Of a DNA stretch of 64,000 nucleotides, positions 36,867 through 45,908 are shown one piece after another. Each line of letters starts with the position of its first letter. Within the stretch, counting starts at the first letter, position 1. The translations under genes were made by a program, and so were the position numbers. The notes beneath the pieces were generated by a model. That model was not told the DNA's origin. It saw only the letters and a program-made list of their open reading frames with translations, and searched no databases. The stretch covers positions 2,542,001 through 2,606,000 of the forward strand of contig NC_005363.1 in NCBI RefSeq assembly GCF_000196175.1, written 5' to 3'. This DNA comes from Bdellovibrio bacteriovorus HD100 (GTDB taxonomy: Bacteria; Bdellovibrionota; Bdellovibrionia; Bdellovibrionales; Bdellovibrionaceae).

Positions 36867-37279
36867 GACTTAACCGTACCCGACGAACGGGCCTTCCTCA
36901 AGAGCTTGTCGGCAGAATAAACCGTTGCGATAGACACAAAGGCCGCCGCCCCCAAACCACCGCCAAAGCCTCGCGCAAAGGGAATCAGAAAGAAATAGAT
37001 CAGACCATAAATCTGACTGGCCAGGAACACTCGCTTCCAGCCCATGCGCGATCTATCGGTCATCCCGACGAAGGTGGCTCCAAAAAAGGCGGCTTGTAAA
37101 ACCCCGACAAAGGGAAGATTGAACAGGGCCAGGATTCCCGCAAACACCAACGTCAGTCCACTGGACGCTCGCACAGTCGGGACATGATAGCGATGAATTA
37201 AGAAAAAAGTCAGTTCTGCGCCCAAGAACGATAGCAGCATCACCAGAAAGATCATCATAGCCAGTGCCTCATCGCCCAC
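36863..37279 (-). CDS. Small membrane protein, tandem member 1
   Basis: The 138-residue protein has about four TM segments (MMIFLVMLLSFLGAELTFFLI, VFAGILALFNLPFVGVLQAAFFG, IYGLIYFFLIPFARGFGGGLGAAAFVS). It ends with a basic tail. It starts inside the upstream tandem partner (overlap 37255-37279), and its end overlaps the VanX-like gene. The FxxGFGGGLGxxAF segment recalls FKGMGGRLGLIAF in the partner. The family is not recognised. Confidence 0.65.
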   Translation of the reverse strand: MGDEALAMMIFLVMLLSFLGAELTFFLIHRYHVPTVRASSGLTLVFAGILALFNLPFVGVLQAAFFGATFVGMTDRSRMGWKRVFLASQIYGLIYFFLIPFARGFGGGLGAAAFVSIATVYSADKLLRKARSSGTVKS

Positions 37280-37641
37280 CCCAAGAGGGATGAAATAAAC
37301 GCAATCAACCCCAGACGACCGCCCATCCCTTTAAAATAGGGACTGATTAAAAAGTAAAGGGTTGAGCCCAACACCGAGACCCACAGAATCTGCCAGGGGC
37401 CGGCTTCCACCACCCGTGAACCCATGGCAATAAAAGCACCCATGTAAATGGTGGCGTGAACATGGGTCCTTTCAATGCGTTTGGTGTCCGGGATGAAGGT
37501 CCCCAAAAAACCCGTCAATGCGGCAGCCACCACCGCGCGCATCTGAAACTGAGACTGCAGAAAAAAACAGAAGAAACTTCCCGACAAAAAGGCACTGAAC
37601 TTTAATGCCCAAAGCTCAAAATATTTTAATGACCCGACCAA
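37255..37641 (-). CDS. Small membrane protein, tandem member 2
   Basis: The 128-residue protein has about four TM segments. VVAAALTGFLGTFIPDTKRIERTHVHATIYMGAFIAMGS forms the middle, and STLYFLISPYFKGMGGRLGLIAF the last part. Its order of features matches the downstream 138-residue protein, so the pair is probably a diverged duplication working together. The reading frames overlap by 25 bases. No function is known to me; operon context includes the VanX-like enzyme. Confidence 0.65.
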   Translation of the reverse strand: MVGSLKYFELWALKFSAFLSGSFFCFFLQSQFQMRAVVAAALTGFLGTFIPDTKRIERTHVHATIYMGAFIAMGSRVVEAGPWQILWVSVLGSTLYFLISPYFKGMGGRLGLIAFISSLLGWAMRHWL

Positions 37642-37741
37642 TGAAAACCTCGATCCGAAAAAGGTACCAGACCGCTGTTTGCTTGCATACTGCGAAATGT
37701 CGGGCGTGGGCTTAGAATAAGGCTACAAAACAGGAGGAGTT

Positions 37742-38131
37742 ATGAGAACCCTTGGCGCCTTCTTAATGGCAACCTTTATGGCCTTCCCCACTTTCGCCGC
37801 TGAAACCACCACCCCGGCTCCCCAGGACATCAGCTATTTAAGTATTGAGTTTGGCGAAGCCCCTTTGGATGAAACAATCTGGGTGGAAATCGGTATCAAT
37901 GCCCCCAGCGACAAAGCTCTGAAGATCGATGAACTGTCGATCTTTGGGGAAATGTACACCGCGACCACCAACTGCGGCGACACCGTCGATCCGGATAAGT
38001 ACTGCGTGATCGATCTGTACTTCACCCCCAAAACACTGGGTGAGCACTATGGCGAGATGTACATCGGAACCAGCGAAGGCAACATCCTGCTAAAACTTTA
38101 TGGCTCCGGAGTCGAAGCCGCCCCGGAATGA
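37742..38131 (+). CDS. Exported protein with an ASH/Hydin-like beta domain
   Basis: The 129-residue protein has a signal peptide (FPTFAAE) and a strand-rich body. The C-terminal half has the pattern C-x(n)-C-V-I-D-L-Y-FTP-x(4)-G-x(12)-YIGTSEGNILLKLYGSG. This fits an Ig-like ASPM-SPD-2-Hydin repeat of the kind found in bacterial choice-of-anchor proteins, as one short copy. An AGGAGGAG site precedes the ATG. The role is unknown. Confidence 0.7.
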   Translation: MRTLGAFLMATFMAFPTFAAETTTPAPQDISYLSIEFGEAPLDETIWVEIGINAPSDKALKIDELSIFGEMYTATTNCGDTVDPDKYCVIDLYFTPKTLGEHYGEMYIGTSEGNILLKLYGSGVEAAPE

Positions 38132-38132
38132 T

Positions 38133-38927
38133 TTAGCGAACACAAAGATAATTCAACCGCTCTGTGGGGTTAAGATTCGTGGCGCTGATGGATTGACTCC
38201 ACGGCGCCACATACACGCGGGCTGATTCCACCGACCAATAATCCGAACTCACGCCGTTATGGCCGACAGAAACACCTCCGCCATAGTCTCCGAGCGTGGC
38301 CACGGCCACCAGTTCTTTTTCCGTGCTCACACGGCCTCCACGCACTTCACAGGCGATCAGGCTTTGTTTGTAAAGTTCAGACATCTTTGCGGCTGTCGGT
38401 CGGTAAATCGCGCCCTGATAAAGCAGCGTCAAATTTTTGCCATAGATCCTGGCTTGGGTTGGAAAGCGGGTTTTTTGAAATTCATGAAAAACGTCCTGCG
38501 CCAATGTTTCGGTGATTTCAAAAGCGTCACCTGCGGCCTCAAAACTCTGGGTTTCACCGGTGGCCAGATTTTCCACCGTCACGGTGGCATGCATCCCCCG
38601 ATGGCCAAAAGCCCGAAGCGTGTAGGTTCCACTGATCAGGATGTCACAGGATTCCTGGGGCACTCTTTCCACAAACCGCAAATGGCGAACTGAAGGGTTG
38701 TGAAGACGATAGAGCTGATCCAGCTGCGACTTAAAACTGACCTCCAGCGTGTCCCCCAGGGCTTTATCCCGCACCGGGTGCTGCGTTGTCAGTTCGACAA
38801 ACTGAATGCGCGAATAAACTTTGTAGCCCCTTTGAGGCAGAGGCAAAGGGCCCTGCGAAGCCGTTGCCGCCATCGACGATAAAACAATTAAAACGCCTGT
38901 CACCAAGCAAGAGATAAATTGATTCAT
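38133..38927 (-). CDS. Exported protein of unknown function
   Basis: The 264-residue protein has a signal peptide (LIVLSSMAATAS). A middle region with ESCDILISGTYTL and ATVTVENLATGETQ is strand-rich and could be a FlgO/LpoB-like fold, but I cannot confirm it. The C-terminal part with TLGDYGGGVSVGHNGVSSDYWSVESARVYVAPW and a final CVR resembles the end of secreted C-type-lectin-like domains. Three cysteines are present. It follows a TAGGAG ribosome-binding site and converges on the ASH-domain gene. Confidence 0.7.
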   Translation of the reverse strand: MNQFISCLVTGVLIVLSSMAATASQGPLPLPQRGYKVYSRIQFVELTTQHPVRDKALGDTLEVSFKSQLDQLYRLHNPSVRHLRFVERVPQESCDILISGTYTLRAFGHRGMHATVTVENLATGETQSFEAAGDAFEITETLAQDVFHEFQKTRFPTQARIYGKNLTLLYQGAIYRPTAAKMSELYKQSLIACEVRGGRVSTEKELVAVATLGDYGGGVSVGHNGVSSDYWSVESARVYVAPWSQSISATNLNPTERLNYLCVR

Positions 38928-39036
38928 AGAGGCTCCTACAAGGCCTGATTATGCCTCGTAGAATCAATGAAACTCAAACTGTTATAGGACACCCAGGGCA
39001 GTGAAAATCACACCGCGACATCTCAAAATTAGATTC

Positions 39037-39408
39037 TTATTCTTTGCTGTGCTTTCGCAGAACAGCTTCAAGCGTGGCCATGGTCAAAGGCTTTGCCAGG
39101 AAGTCCGTCATCCCGACCTGCACGCAGCGGTCCTTTTCTTCGGCGATCTCGCTTGCGGTCATGGCGATGATGGGCAAAGTTTTAAACTTGGGATTTGCGC
39201 GGATAGTCTGGGTGGCAAGAAATCCATCCATCTCCGGCATGTGGCAGTCCATCAGTATCAAGTCAAAGGCCGTGGCCTGAAGCTCTTCAACGGCTCGCTT
39301 GCCATTTTCCACCATGGTGATGTTATGCCCAAGTTTTACCAACATGCCGCGAACAATCAACTGATTGACGGTGTTGTCTTCGGCCACAAGAACATGCAAG
39401 GGCTTCAT
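39037..39408 (-). CDS. Stand-alone response-regulator receiver (CheY-like)
   Basis: The 123-residue protein is one receiver domain. It has the acidic pair in LVAEDNTVNQ, the phosphoacceptor Asp in DLILMDCHMPEMDG (about residue 53), Thr/Ser in IIAMTAS and Lys in DFLAKPLT. The VNQLI form is that of receiver domains cut from hybrid kinases. It overlaps the Hpt gene by ATGA, so phosphotransfer between the two is likely. No output domain or kinase is adjacent. Confidence 0.9.
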   Translation of the reverse strand: MKPLHVLVAEDNTVNQLIVRGMLVKLGHNITMVENGKRAVEELQATAFDLILMDCHMPEMDGFLATQTIRANPKFKTLPIIAMTASEIAEEKDRCVQVGMTDFLAKPLTMATLEAVLRKHSKE

Positions 39409-39827
39409 GGCAGGTCCTGAATTTCTTCAAAGGATTTCATCAAAAGCTTCAGTTCAAAGGCAAATTCCTGGATCTGAATTTGAAGAATGGCGAACTGCTC
39501 TTTGAGCTGTTCGTGACTCCAGTCTTCGGTGTGGATCTCTAAAATCCGCGCGGTTTCAGCCACATCCGGTCGGTGGAAATTTATCAGGGAGCCTTTTAGT
39601 TTGTGAGTCGCGGCAAAGGCTTTCTGACGATCCAGGTTTTCGATGAACGCCTGAAGCTCTTCAAGTTCTTCGGCGTACTCATACAAAAAGGCGTCTGCCG
39701 CGGCGGAAAAGATCGAAAAATTCCCCAAAAAACGCGTGTCCAGCATCTGACTGAGAAGCCTCGGATCCAAACCCGAGGCCACCACCTCAGGGCAAAGTCT
39801 TCTGATTTTTTCTTCAGTGTGGGTCAT
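39405..39827 (-). CDS. Histidine phosphotransfer (Hpt) protein
   Basis: The 140-residue helical protein carries the Hpt motif ATHKLKGSLINF (phospho-His at about residue 69), flanked by amphipathic helices. It should pass phosphoryl groups between a distant hybrid kinase and the coupled receiver. Start 39827 has AAAGGA upstream; the longer frame from 39857 lacks one. Confidence 0.82.
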   Translation of the reverse strand: MTHTEEKIRRLCPEVVASGLDPRLLSQMLDTRFLGNFSIFSAAADAFLYEYAEELEELQAFIENLDRQKAFAATHKLKGSLINFHRPDVAETARILEIHTEDWSHEQLKEQFAILQIQIQEFAFELKLLMKSFEEIQDLP

Positions 39828-39903
39828 GCGGCATCCTTTATTAAAAGCATACCGCAAACAACGCTGGCGACAACAAGTATCCTGAAGTGATCCGGATGAA
39901 AAA

Positions 39904-40410
39904 CTAGAACTGCGCTTTCTTAAGAGTCTCTTTGACTTCGATGGACGTTTTCAGCTCGCCATCACAGAAGTCACCACCGCAGGCTTTGCGCATTTTGTCT
40001 TCGTCGATGAACATTTGGTTCGTGTCGATCGTGTAAGTGATATCCTGGATTCCGGCTTCGTCACGATACACTTGAGCTTTGATTTCATAGATGCCGGCAG
40101 ATTTGCGAACCGCCGATGCAAAAGACAGAACATGATCGATGGGGAAGCTTGTCGAAACATTACCCATTTCAGCAAAGGCCGTAAACGTCAGATAGATGGA
40201 AGCTGTCGGGCTGACATCCGTGGATTTACCATGATCAGTCACAACCACACTCACTGTTTTTGTGACAGAGTCCCGCTCCACCTTCGCCAGTTGCACAACC
40301 TGGGACACAGACGACACTGGGATTTGTTTGTCGTCAGAGGCAATCGATTTCGCCTGGGCAGAAACAGAGGTCAGCAAAGCTGCGATCGGAAGCAATAGAG
40401 CCTTTTTCAC
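39904..40410 (-). CDS. Exported protein of unknown function
   Basis: GTG 40410 (AAGGAG upstream) gives 168 residues with a signal peptide (LLLPIAALLTSVSAQA). The longer frame from 40503 would bury the signal. The body is strand-rich, with Asp/Thr patches and CGGDFC near the C-terminus, perhaps a disulfide. A length of about 148 after cleavage and an acidic character are all I can add. Upstream is the bidirectional terminator. Confidence 0.72.
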   Translation of the reverse strand: MKKALLLPIAALLTSVSAQAKSIASDDKQIPVSSVSQVVQLAKVERDSVTKTVSVVVTDHGKSTDVSPTASIYLTFTAFAEMGNVSTSFPIDHVLSFASAVRKSAGIYEIKAQVYRDEAGIQDITYTIDTNQMFIDEDKMRKACGGDFCDGELKTSIEVKETLKKAQF

Positions 40411-40502
40411 GGGGATCTCCTTGGGTTTGTTTGATGGACAGCAAGGTAACTGTTCCGTTGCCAAACCGAAAGAGGGCTTATGATGGATTGCGAATTTGTA
40501 CA

Positions 40503-40541
40503 AAAAGGACTGCCCAAATCCGTCGTTTTGGCAGTCCTTTT
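40503..40541. terminator. Strong bidirectional terminator
   Basis: AAAAGGACTGCC (40503-40514) pairs perfectly with GGCAGTCCTTTT (40530-40541), with T-runs on each side. On the minus strand it ends the Old Yellow Enzyme gene, which stops at 40560. Confidence 0.9.
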
Positions 40542-40559
40542 AACGAAATTACCCAGAGC

Positions 40560-41630
40560 CTATGTCAGAACTGCAAGGTCCGCGGGGTTAAAGCCTTTAA
40601 GCTCGTTTGTGCGCGCCTCTTTGACTTTTTTCACCCACTGCGGATCCGTCAAAAGCGCCCGGCCCACAGCGACCAGGTCAAAGTCCCCGCGATCCAATCG
40701 GCGGGTCAGCTCTTCAAGACCACCGACTTCAGCCCCCTGCCCGCGGAAGCTGTTTAAGAAGTCCCCGCCGCTCAGACCGATGGACCCCACGGTGATGGTG
40801 GGTTTACCGGTGATTTTCTTAGCCCAGCCGGCGAAATTCAAATCCGAATCCGCGAACTCAGGTTCCCAGAATCTTCTTTGAGAGCAGTGGAAGATATCCA
40901 CGCCCGCTTCAGAAAGTGGCAGCAGCCACTCTTCCATTTCTTTCGGAGTCGTTGCGACCTTGGCGTTATAGTCTTGTTGTTTCCACTGCGACAGGCGCAA
41001 GATCACCGGGAAGTCCGCACCCACTTTCGCACGAACGGCTTTCACCACTTCCACGGCAAAGGTATTTCTAGCCGCGATCGTGTTTCCACCAAAACGATCC
41101 GTGCGGGTGTTCATCCCCGGCCAGAAGAACTGATCAATCAGATACCCGTGGGCCCCGTGCAGTTCGACGGTGTCAAAGCCCAGGTTCTTGGCATCCAAGG
41201 CGGCTTGGGCATAGGCGTTGATGGTGTTTTGAATGTCTTCCAAAGTCATCTCGGCCGGACCTTCAAACGCGGCCTTAGGCAGCCAGCCTGAGGAGCTGGG
41301 TTTCATTTTTCCCATGTGCCAGATTTGGGGTGCCATCTTGCCGCCAGCGCTGTGAACGGCTTGGATCACGGCTTGCCATTGATGCAGGGACTTTTCTCCG
41401 TGAAAGTGCGGGACGTCTTTTTCATTTGAAGATGCGGGACGATTGATCACGGTGCCTTCAGACAGAATCAATCCCACCTCGCCTTCGGCGCGGCGTTGAT
41501 AGTACTTGGCGACGTCTTCGGTCGGTACACCATCGGGGGATTTTTGGCGTGTCATGGGCGCCATGACGATGCGATTTTTTAAGGTGAGGCCTTTGAATTG
41601 AAAGGGCTGGAAAAGGGCATGGTTGTTCAT
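40560..41630 (-). CDS. Old Yellow Enzyme family NADH:flavin oxidoreductase
   Basis: The 356-residue TIM-barrel flavoenzyme starts with LFQPFQFKGLTLKNRIVMAPMTRQKS (FMN contacts). It has the HGAHGYLIDQFFWPGMNTRTD motif (active-site His pair, about 178) and ends with DFDLVAVGRALLTDPQWV. It reduces electrophilic alkenes or related substrates with NAD(P)H. The physiological substrate is unknown. AAGGAG precedes the ATG. No other flavoprotein is in the same operon. Confidence 0.92.
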   Translation of the reverse strand: MNNHALFQPFQFKGLTLKNRIVMAPMTRQKSPDGVPTEDVAKYYQRRAEGEVGLILSEGTVINRPASSNEKDVPHFHGEKSLHQWQAVIQAVHSAGGKMAPQIWHMGKMKPSSSGWLPKAAFEGPAEMTLEDIQNTINAYAQAALDAKNLGFDTVELHGAHGYLIDQFFWPGMNTRTDRFGGNTIAARNTFAVEVVKAVRAKVGADFPVILRLSQWKQQDYNAKVATTPKEMEEWLLPLSEAGVDIFHCSQRRFWEPEFADSDLNFAGWAKKITGKPTITVGSIGLSGGDFLNSFRGQGAEVGGLEELTRRLDRGDFDLVAVGRALLTDPQWVKKVKEARTNELKGFNPADLAVLT

Positions 41631-41733
41631 CGAAGCTCCTTAAGGGAAAGTCCTTGAAGGCTTAATGTTACTATTATTGTTGCATTATGAAAAGGCTTAT
41701 TTCCTTTGGGAGCAAATGGAAGTCGTTCTCAGA

Positions 41734-42876
41734 TTATTTCTCCAACTGGAACTTTTCAAAACGATGCAGTTCTTGTTCGATCAATGTTTTATTGGCTTTG
41801 GATTTGTTTTTCCCCAGCCAGCTCCATTGCTGAATCAAGAGCTCTTGATTTTGCCGGTCTGCTTTAAGATCAATCACTGTGACCGCCTGATCCCCGATGA
41901 TCACCGGCAAGGCGAAATAGCCGTACTTGCGTTTTTCTTTCGGGACATAGGCTTCAAAACGGTGGTCGTAATCAAAGAACATGTGAAAGCGCTTGCGCTG
42001 AATGACCAGCGGATCAAACGGCGACAGGATGTGGGTCATGTCGTTGGCTTCGGGCATTTCGCTATCAAGTGTCTCGGCTTCGATCCAGAAGGCTTCTTTT
42101 TCAAGGCCTTTGATTTGGACTGGGACCAGGCTCCCCTTTTTGACCCGGGCTTCGATGCGCTTCAGGATTTCCTTTTTGAACGGCGCTTTGGCCATATAGG
42201 CGGCGGAATCAAGACTGATCACACCTTGGGATCTTAAGGCCCGGTCAATATAGTATTCGCACACTTCAGCCGGTGTTGCGGCCTTGGGGCGTTTGTCCCA
42301 CGCAAAGTGACGGTCGGTCAGGTCGTACTTTTTCAGCATGCCCTGACGTTCAGCGATGACCAGGTCCCCCCCGTTAAATCCGCATTGCAGGAATTTCTTT
42401 GAAGGCTTCTTGCTGGCCCAAGCATGCGTCTTTTCAACCAGCACGTCATCTGTCACGTCGCGAATACTGATCGGGCCTTGTTTTTTGATAGTGGCTAGGA
42501 TCCCCTTCACGTCTTTTTCAGTGACGGAGGAATACCATTCAGACGGATTGGCCTTGCGACGGTTCATGTCGTTGATGAAGTATTTAAAATCATCAGTGGC
42601 GATGTACGCCAGGGCATGGGTCCAATATTCAAAGATCGTCTTATCTTTGCTTTGTGCCTGATGCAGGTGCAAGCGTCTGTAGTCCGGGATGCGTGAAAAC
42701 AGGATGTGGTGATGTGAGCGCTCGATCACGTTGATGGTGTCGATCTGAACATAGCCCAGGTGTTTGATGGCTTTGACGGTGGCTTTGGGCCCTTGGCCGA
42801 AGGGTTTAGGTTCGCAGAGGCCTTGGGATTTCAGCCAGAGGGTGCGTGTTTGGGCTTTGGTGAGGCTTTTCGACAT
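41734..42876 (-). CDS. YcaQ-family DNA glycosylase (winged-helix)
   Basis: The 380-residue protein has the YcaQ/AlkX opening LTKAQTRTLWLKSQGL and the catalytic QxD motif in GYVQIDTINVIERSHHHILFSR (about residue 45). Conserved stretches EYWTHALAYI and MTHILSPFDPLVIQRKR follow. E. coli YcaQ unhooks DNA interstrand crosslinks and frees N-alkylated bases. The whole winged-helix frame is intact at normal length. Confidence 0.88.
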   Translation of the reverse strand: MSKSLTKAQTRTLWLKSQGLCEPKPFGQGPKATVKAIKHLGYVQIDTINVIERSHHHILFSRIPDYRRLHLHQAQSKDKTIFEYWTHALAYIATDDFKYFINDMNRRKANPSEWYSSVTEKDVKGILATIKKQGPISIRDVTDDVLVEKTHAWASKKPSKKFLQCGFNGGDLVIAERQGMLKKYDLTDRHFAWDKRPKAATPAEVCEYYIDRALRSQGVISLDSAAYMAKAPFKKEILKRIEARVKKGSLVPVQIKGLEKEAFWIEAETLDSEMPEANDMTHILSPFDPLVIQRKRFHMFFDYDHRFEAYVPKEKRKYGYFALPVIIGDQAVTVIDLKADRQNQELLIQQWSWLGKNKSKANKTLIEQELHRFEKFQLEK

Positions 42877-43079
42877 GGATATCTTCTATCATCCCAAAGC
42901 CGGGCAGATACACTGTTGGCTCAACGCAAAACTATCACCTCAGGCAACACCGGACGCTTTTTTGCCCCTTCGTTGAGGCTTTGACGGCCGCCACGGGATC
43001 AAATCCAATTAATTCGTTCTGTGGCCGGCATATTCATCGCAAATCCCTTGTTCTGAAGAAAGAAAAAAGGGAGTAATTT

Positions 43080-43454
43080 ATGAAAAAGCTAATTCTAGCA
43101 GTTCTATTGATGTCTAGCGCTTCTGCATTCGGAGTCTCTAGTGAAAGCCGTCTCCTTGGTTCTTGGTACGGTCTCGGCTTGGAAATGGAATACTCCATCG
43201 ATGGCACCCTGACGACCAAGTCTGAAATCGACACAGAAAGTATGTCGTGCAAAGAACGCCCCGTGGAGCTCGCAGACCTCAAGAGTCCCGCCGCCAAAGG
43301 CACCGAAGTCGTTCTTGACTGCAAAAATACCAATGGAAACAAAGAATCCTATCTCATTAGCTACTACACCTCCGCGAATAATGAGTCTTGTATGACGTTC
43401 ACCGACGCGAGACCAGCCAACTTCGTCTTCCGACACCTGTTCTGTAGAAAATAG
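43080..43454 (+). CDS. Small exported protein of unknown function
   Basis: The 124-residue protein has a clear signal peptide (MKKLILAVLLMSSASAFG) and GGGAG upstream. The mature part has LLGSWYGLGLEMEYSIDGTL, like a small lipocalin or DUF-type 'SWxG' start, and four cysteines. I would not name it beyond that. It is convergent with ftsH, and a hairpin lies in the shared 3' region. Confidence 0.72.
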   Translation: MKKLILAVLLMSSASAFGVSSESRLLGSWYGLGLEMEYSIDGTLTTKSEIDTESMSCKERPVELADLKSPAAKGTEVVLDCKNTNGNKESYLISYYTSANNESCMTFTDARPANFVFRHLFCRK

Positions 43455-43463
43455 ATTCGACTT

Positions 43464-45311
43464 TCAAACGCTTAAGTCGCGCTCCCTCTGGGGCGCGGCA
43501 TTTTTAACCACCAGGTCGCGCATCAGAAGTTCGATTTCGGGTTCACTTAATGTTTCCTTTTCAAGAAGTTGGGCGGCCCCTTTTTTGAGAATACTTAAGT
43601 TCGCCGCTAATGATTCCCGTGTTCGTAAGGCACACGCCGCCACAATCTGACGAATCTCCTGATCAATCTCTGTGGCGCTTTTTTCGCTGTAGGTGCGGCT
43701 TCGATAGCCTGCCCCCGGAACCTCAAGAAAATTTCCCGTGGGCTGTTCAAAAACGATATTCCCCAAAACCTCACTCATCCCATAGCGAGTGACCAACGCT
43801 TCAGCGATGTTCGTCACACGCACCAAGTCATCCGAGGCCCCTGTCGAAACTTCTCCAAAAATCAGTTCTTCAGCGACTCGTCCGCCCAAAAGAACACAGA
43901 TCTTGTCCAACAGTTCCGGCCTAGTCATCAGATACCGATCTTCTGTCGGGCGCTGCATGGTGTACCCTAAAGCCCCCAAACCTCGGGGGATGATTGAAAT
44001 CTTCTGCACCTTATCCACGCCCGGAAAAAGGCAGGCCATAATGGCATGGCCCATTTCATGGTGAGCCACAATGGCTTTCTCTTTTTCATTCAGCAGACGA
44101 CTTTTCTTTTCAAGACCTGCCACGATCCTTTCGATCGCCGCAACAAAGTCCTTTTCATTCACAGTTTCGGCCTTGCGACGAGTCGCCACCATCGCCGCCT
44201 CGTTGATCAAGTTGGCAATGTCCGCTCCTGTAAACCCTGAAGTCAGATGTGCGAGGTGTTCGACATTCAAAGCCTCATCCGCCTTGATCTTCTTTAAGTG
44301 CACCCGCAGAATCTGCTCCCGCCCGGTTCGATCCGGACGATCGACCAAAACCTGGCGGTCAAAACGACCGGCCCGCAAAAGCGCTGGATCCAACACCTCA
44401 GGCCGATTCGTGGCGGCCAGAATCACCACGCCCGAGCGAGAATCAAATCCATCCAGCTCGGCCAGCAGCTGATTTAAAGTCTGCTCTTTTTCATCGTGTC
44501 CGCCAAAAGAGCCCGCCACGCCGCGAACTTTGCCCAAGGCATCCAACTCATCAATAAATATTATGCAGGGAGCATTCTTTCTTGCCTGTTCAAAAAGATC
44601 CCGCACCCTGGCGGCCCCGACCCCGACAAACATTTCTACGAACTCAGAACCGGTGATTGAATAAAACGGAACTTGCGCTTCACCCGCCACCGCTTTGGCC
44701 AAAAGAGTCTTCCCTGTCCCCGGAGGCCCCACCAGAAGAATTCCTTTCGGCATTCGCGCCCCCAGGCGACCGAATTCTTGGGGGCTCTTCAAAAACTGGA
44801 CGACTTCGTACAGTTCCGCCTTGGCCTCTTCCACGCCCGCCACATCCCCGAAAGACACCTTCACGCCGGTTTCGGCATACAACCGGGCGCCACTTTTACC
44901 CACGGACATCAATCCGCTCATCCCGCCTTTTTCTGCAAACTTGCGACTGAAATACAAAAAAACCGCCACAAATATCAAAGCAGGAACGACCCAAGACAAA
45001 AGATCACGAAAGAAGGTGTTTTCAATTTCTCTGCGATAGGTCACGCCGGCCCCGGACAGCTCCTTGGCAAGTTCGGGCTCGACCCGGTTGGTGACAAAGC
45101 TCTTAAACCCATTTTGGGGCTGCTTGAATTCGCCGCGAATGTGGTTTTCTGTCACTATAAGATTTTGCACATCACCTTGCTTCACAAGACTTTCATACTG
45201 ACTATAAGGAATCTGCTGCACAGTGCGTGAGCCAAACCAAACGCTCTGGAGCCAGAAAATCCCCAGAATCAAAAAGAAGATCCAAAAGAAATTGCGATTG
45301 GGTTCATTCAA
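43464..45311 (-). CDS. ftsH: FtsH AAA+ zinc metalloprotease
   Basis: The 615-residue membrane protease starts at a TTG (GTGGGGG upstream); no in-frame ATG precedes the first TM. Two TM segments (about residues 9-25 and 105-125) flank a small periplasmic loop. Walker A is GPPGTGKT (about 195), Walker [12 protein letters not shown], and the Zn site is HHEMGHA (about 415; usual FtsH has HExGH, met here as HEMGH). It degrades unassembled membrane and regulatory proteins. The length is short of E. coli FtsH (644), mostly in the tail. Whether it is the only FtsH cannot be seen from this window. Confidence 0.95.
   Translation of the reverse strand: MNEPNRNFFWIFFLILGIFWLQSVWFGSRTVQQIPYSQYESLVKQGDVQNLIVTENHIRGEFKQPQNGFKSFVTNRVEPELAKELSGAGVTYRREIENTFFRDLLSWVVPALIFVAVFLYFSRKFAEKGGMSGLMSVGKSGARLYAETGVKVSFGDVAGVEEAKAELYEVVQFLKSPQEFGRLGARMPKGILLVGPPGTGKTLLAKAVAGEAQVPFYSITGSEFVEMFVGVGAARVRDLFEQARKNAPCIIFIDELDALGKVRGVAGSFGGHDEKEQTLNQLLAELDGFDSRSGVVILAATNRPEVLDPALLRAGRFDRQVLVDRPDRTGREQILRVHLKKIKADEALNVEHLAHLTSGFTGADIANLINEAAMVATRRKAETVNEKDFVAAIERIVAGLEKKSRLLNEKEKAIVAHHEMGHAIMACLFPGVDKVQKISIIPRGLGALGYTMQRPTEDRYLMTRPELLDKICVLLGGRVAEELIFGEVSTGASDDLVRVTNIAEALVTRYGMSEVLGNIVFEQPTGNFLEVPGAGYRSRTYSEKSATEIDQEIRQIVAACALRTRESLAANLSILKKGAAQLLEKETLSEPEIELLMRDLVVKNAAPQRERDLSV
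43478..43505 (+). terminator. Hairpin terminator for the small exported gene
   Basis: CGCGC (43478-43482) pairs with GCGCG (43493-43497), followed by GCATTTTT. It overlaps the ftsH 3' end. A plus-strand terminator is plausible. Confidence 0.4.
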
Positions 45312-45425
45312 AACAAAACCCCCACTTGATTTCCATTTTGCGATTTCAACGGCACGAAAACCAGATTTGCATTCGATTTTTGTCAGAGTACTTTGGGGTG
45401 TGCAAACGCTCTAGACCTCGGTCCA

Positions 45426-45908
45426 CTACTTTGGCATCACAACCGTCATATCCATGTAAGGACCTCGTGGAACTTCTCCCGGCAGTAAGCCGGCTGGAAC
45501 CTTATTGGTGCTCGGTCCCAAAGACTTAACGAATCGATACATCGCCCTCAAGTCTTCTTTCGTCATGGCGTTCAAGGCATACCAGGGCATCGGAGGACGG
45601 GTCTTAAGCTTCTTGGCGTACTGAACAAACTCAGCCTCACTCATCCCTTGGACTCGTTCTCGCAAATTTGTGGGATAAGTGGTTCCCCAGGGCCCTTTCC
45701 AGCCGACTTGATCTCCGATCAACCAATCTTTTTCAGGAACATCTCCATTCTTCATTCCAAAAAATGGAGTATGGCAGTCATTACATCCAATGGTCTTAAC
45801 AAGATATCGGCCGCGCTGAATTTCATCTTCGCGGGACTTTGCCTGGGACAACCCAGGCAGAGCCAAAAGAGCAAAAACCACCGATGCACATAAGAGTTCT
45901 TTTTTCAT
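45426..45908 (-). CDS. Exported c-type cytochrome
   Basis: The 160-residue precursor has a signal peptide (VVFALLALPGLSQA) and one haem-binding motif, GCNDCH (about 35). A later Met in PPMPWYALNAM can serve as the sixth ligand. The rest lacks a second CxxCH, so it is monohaem. It may take electrons in the periplasm; its partner is unknown. AAAGGAG precedes ATG 45908, and the gene overlaps the NmrA-like gene by ATGA, so they form one operon. Confidence 0.88.
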   Translation of the reverse strand: MKKELLCASVVFALLALPGLSQAKSREDEIQRGRYLVKTIGCNDCHTPFFGMKNGDVPEKDWLIGDQVGWKGPWGTTYPTNLRERVQGMSEAEFVQYAKKLKTRPPMPWYALNAMTKEDLRAMYRFVKSLGPSTNKVPAGLLPGEVPRGPYMDMTVVMPK

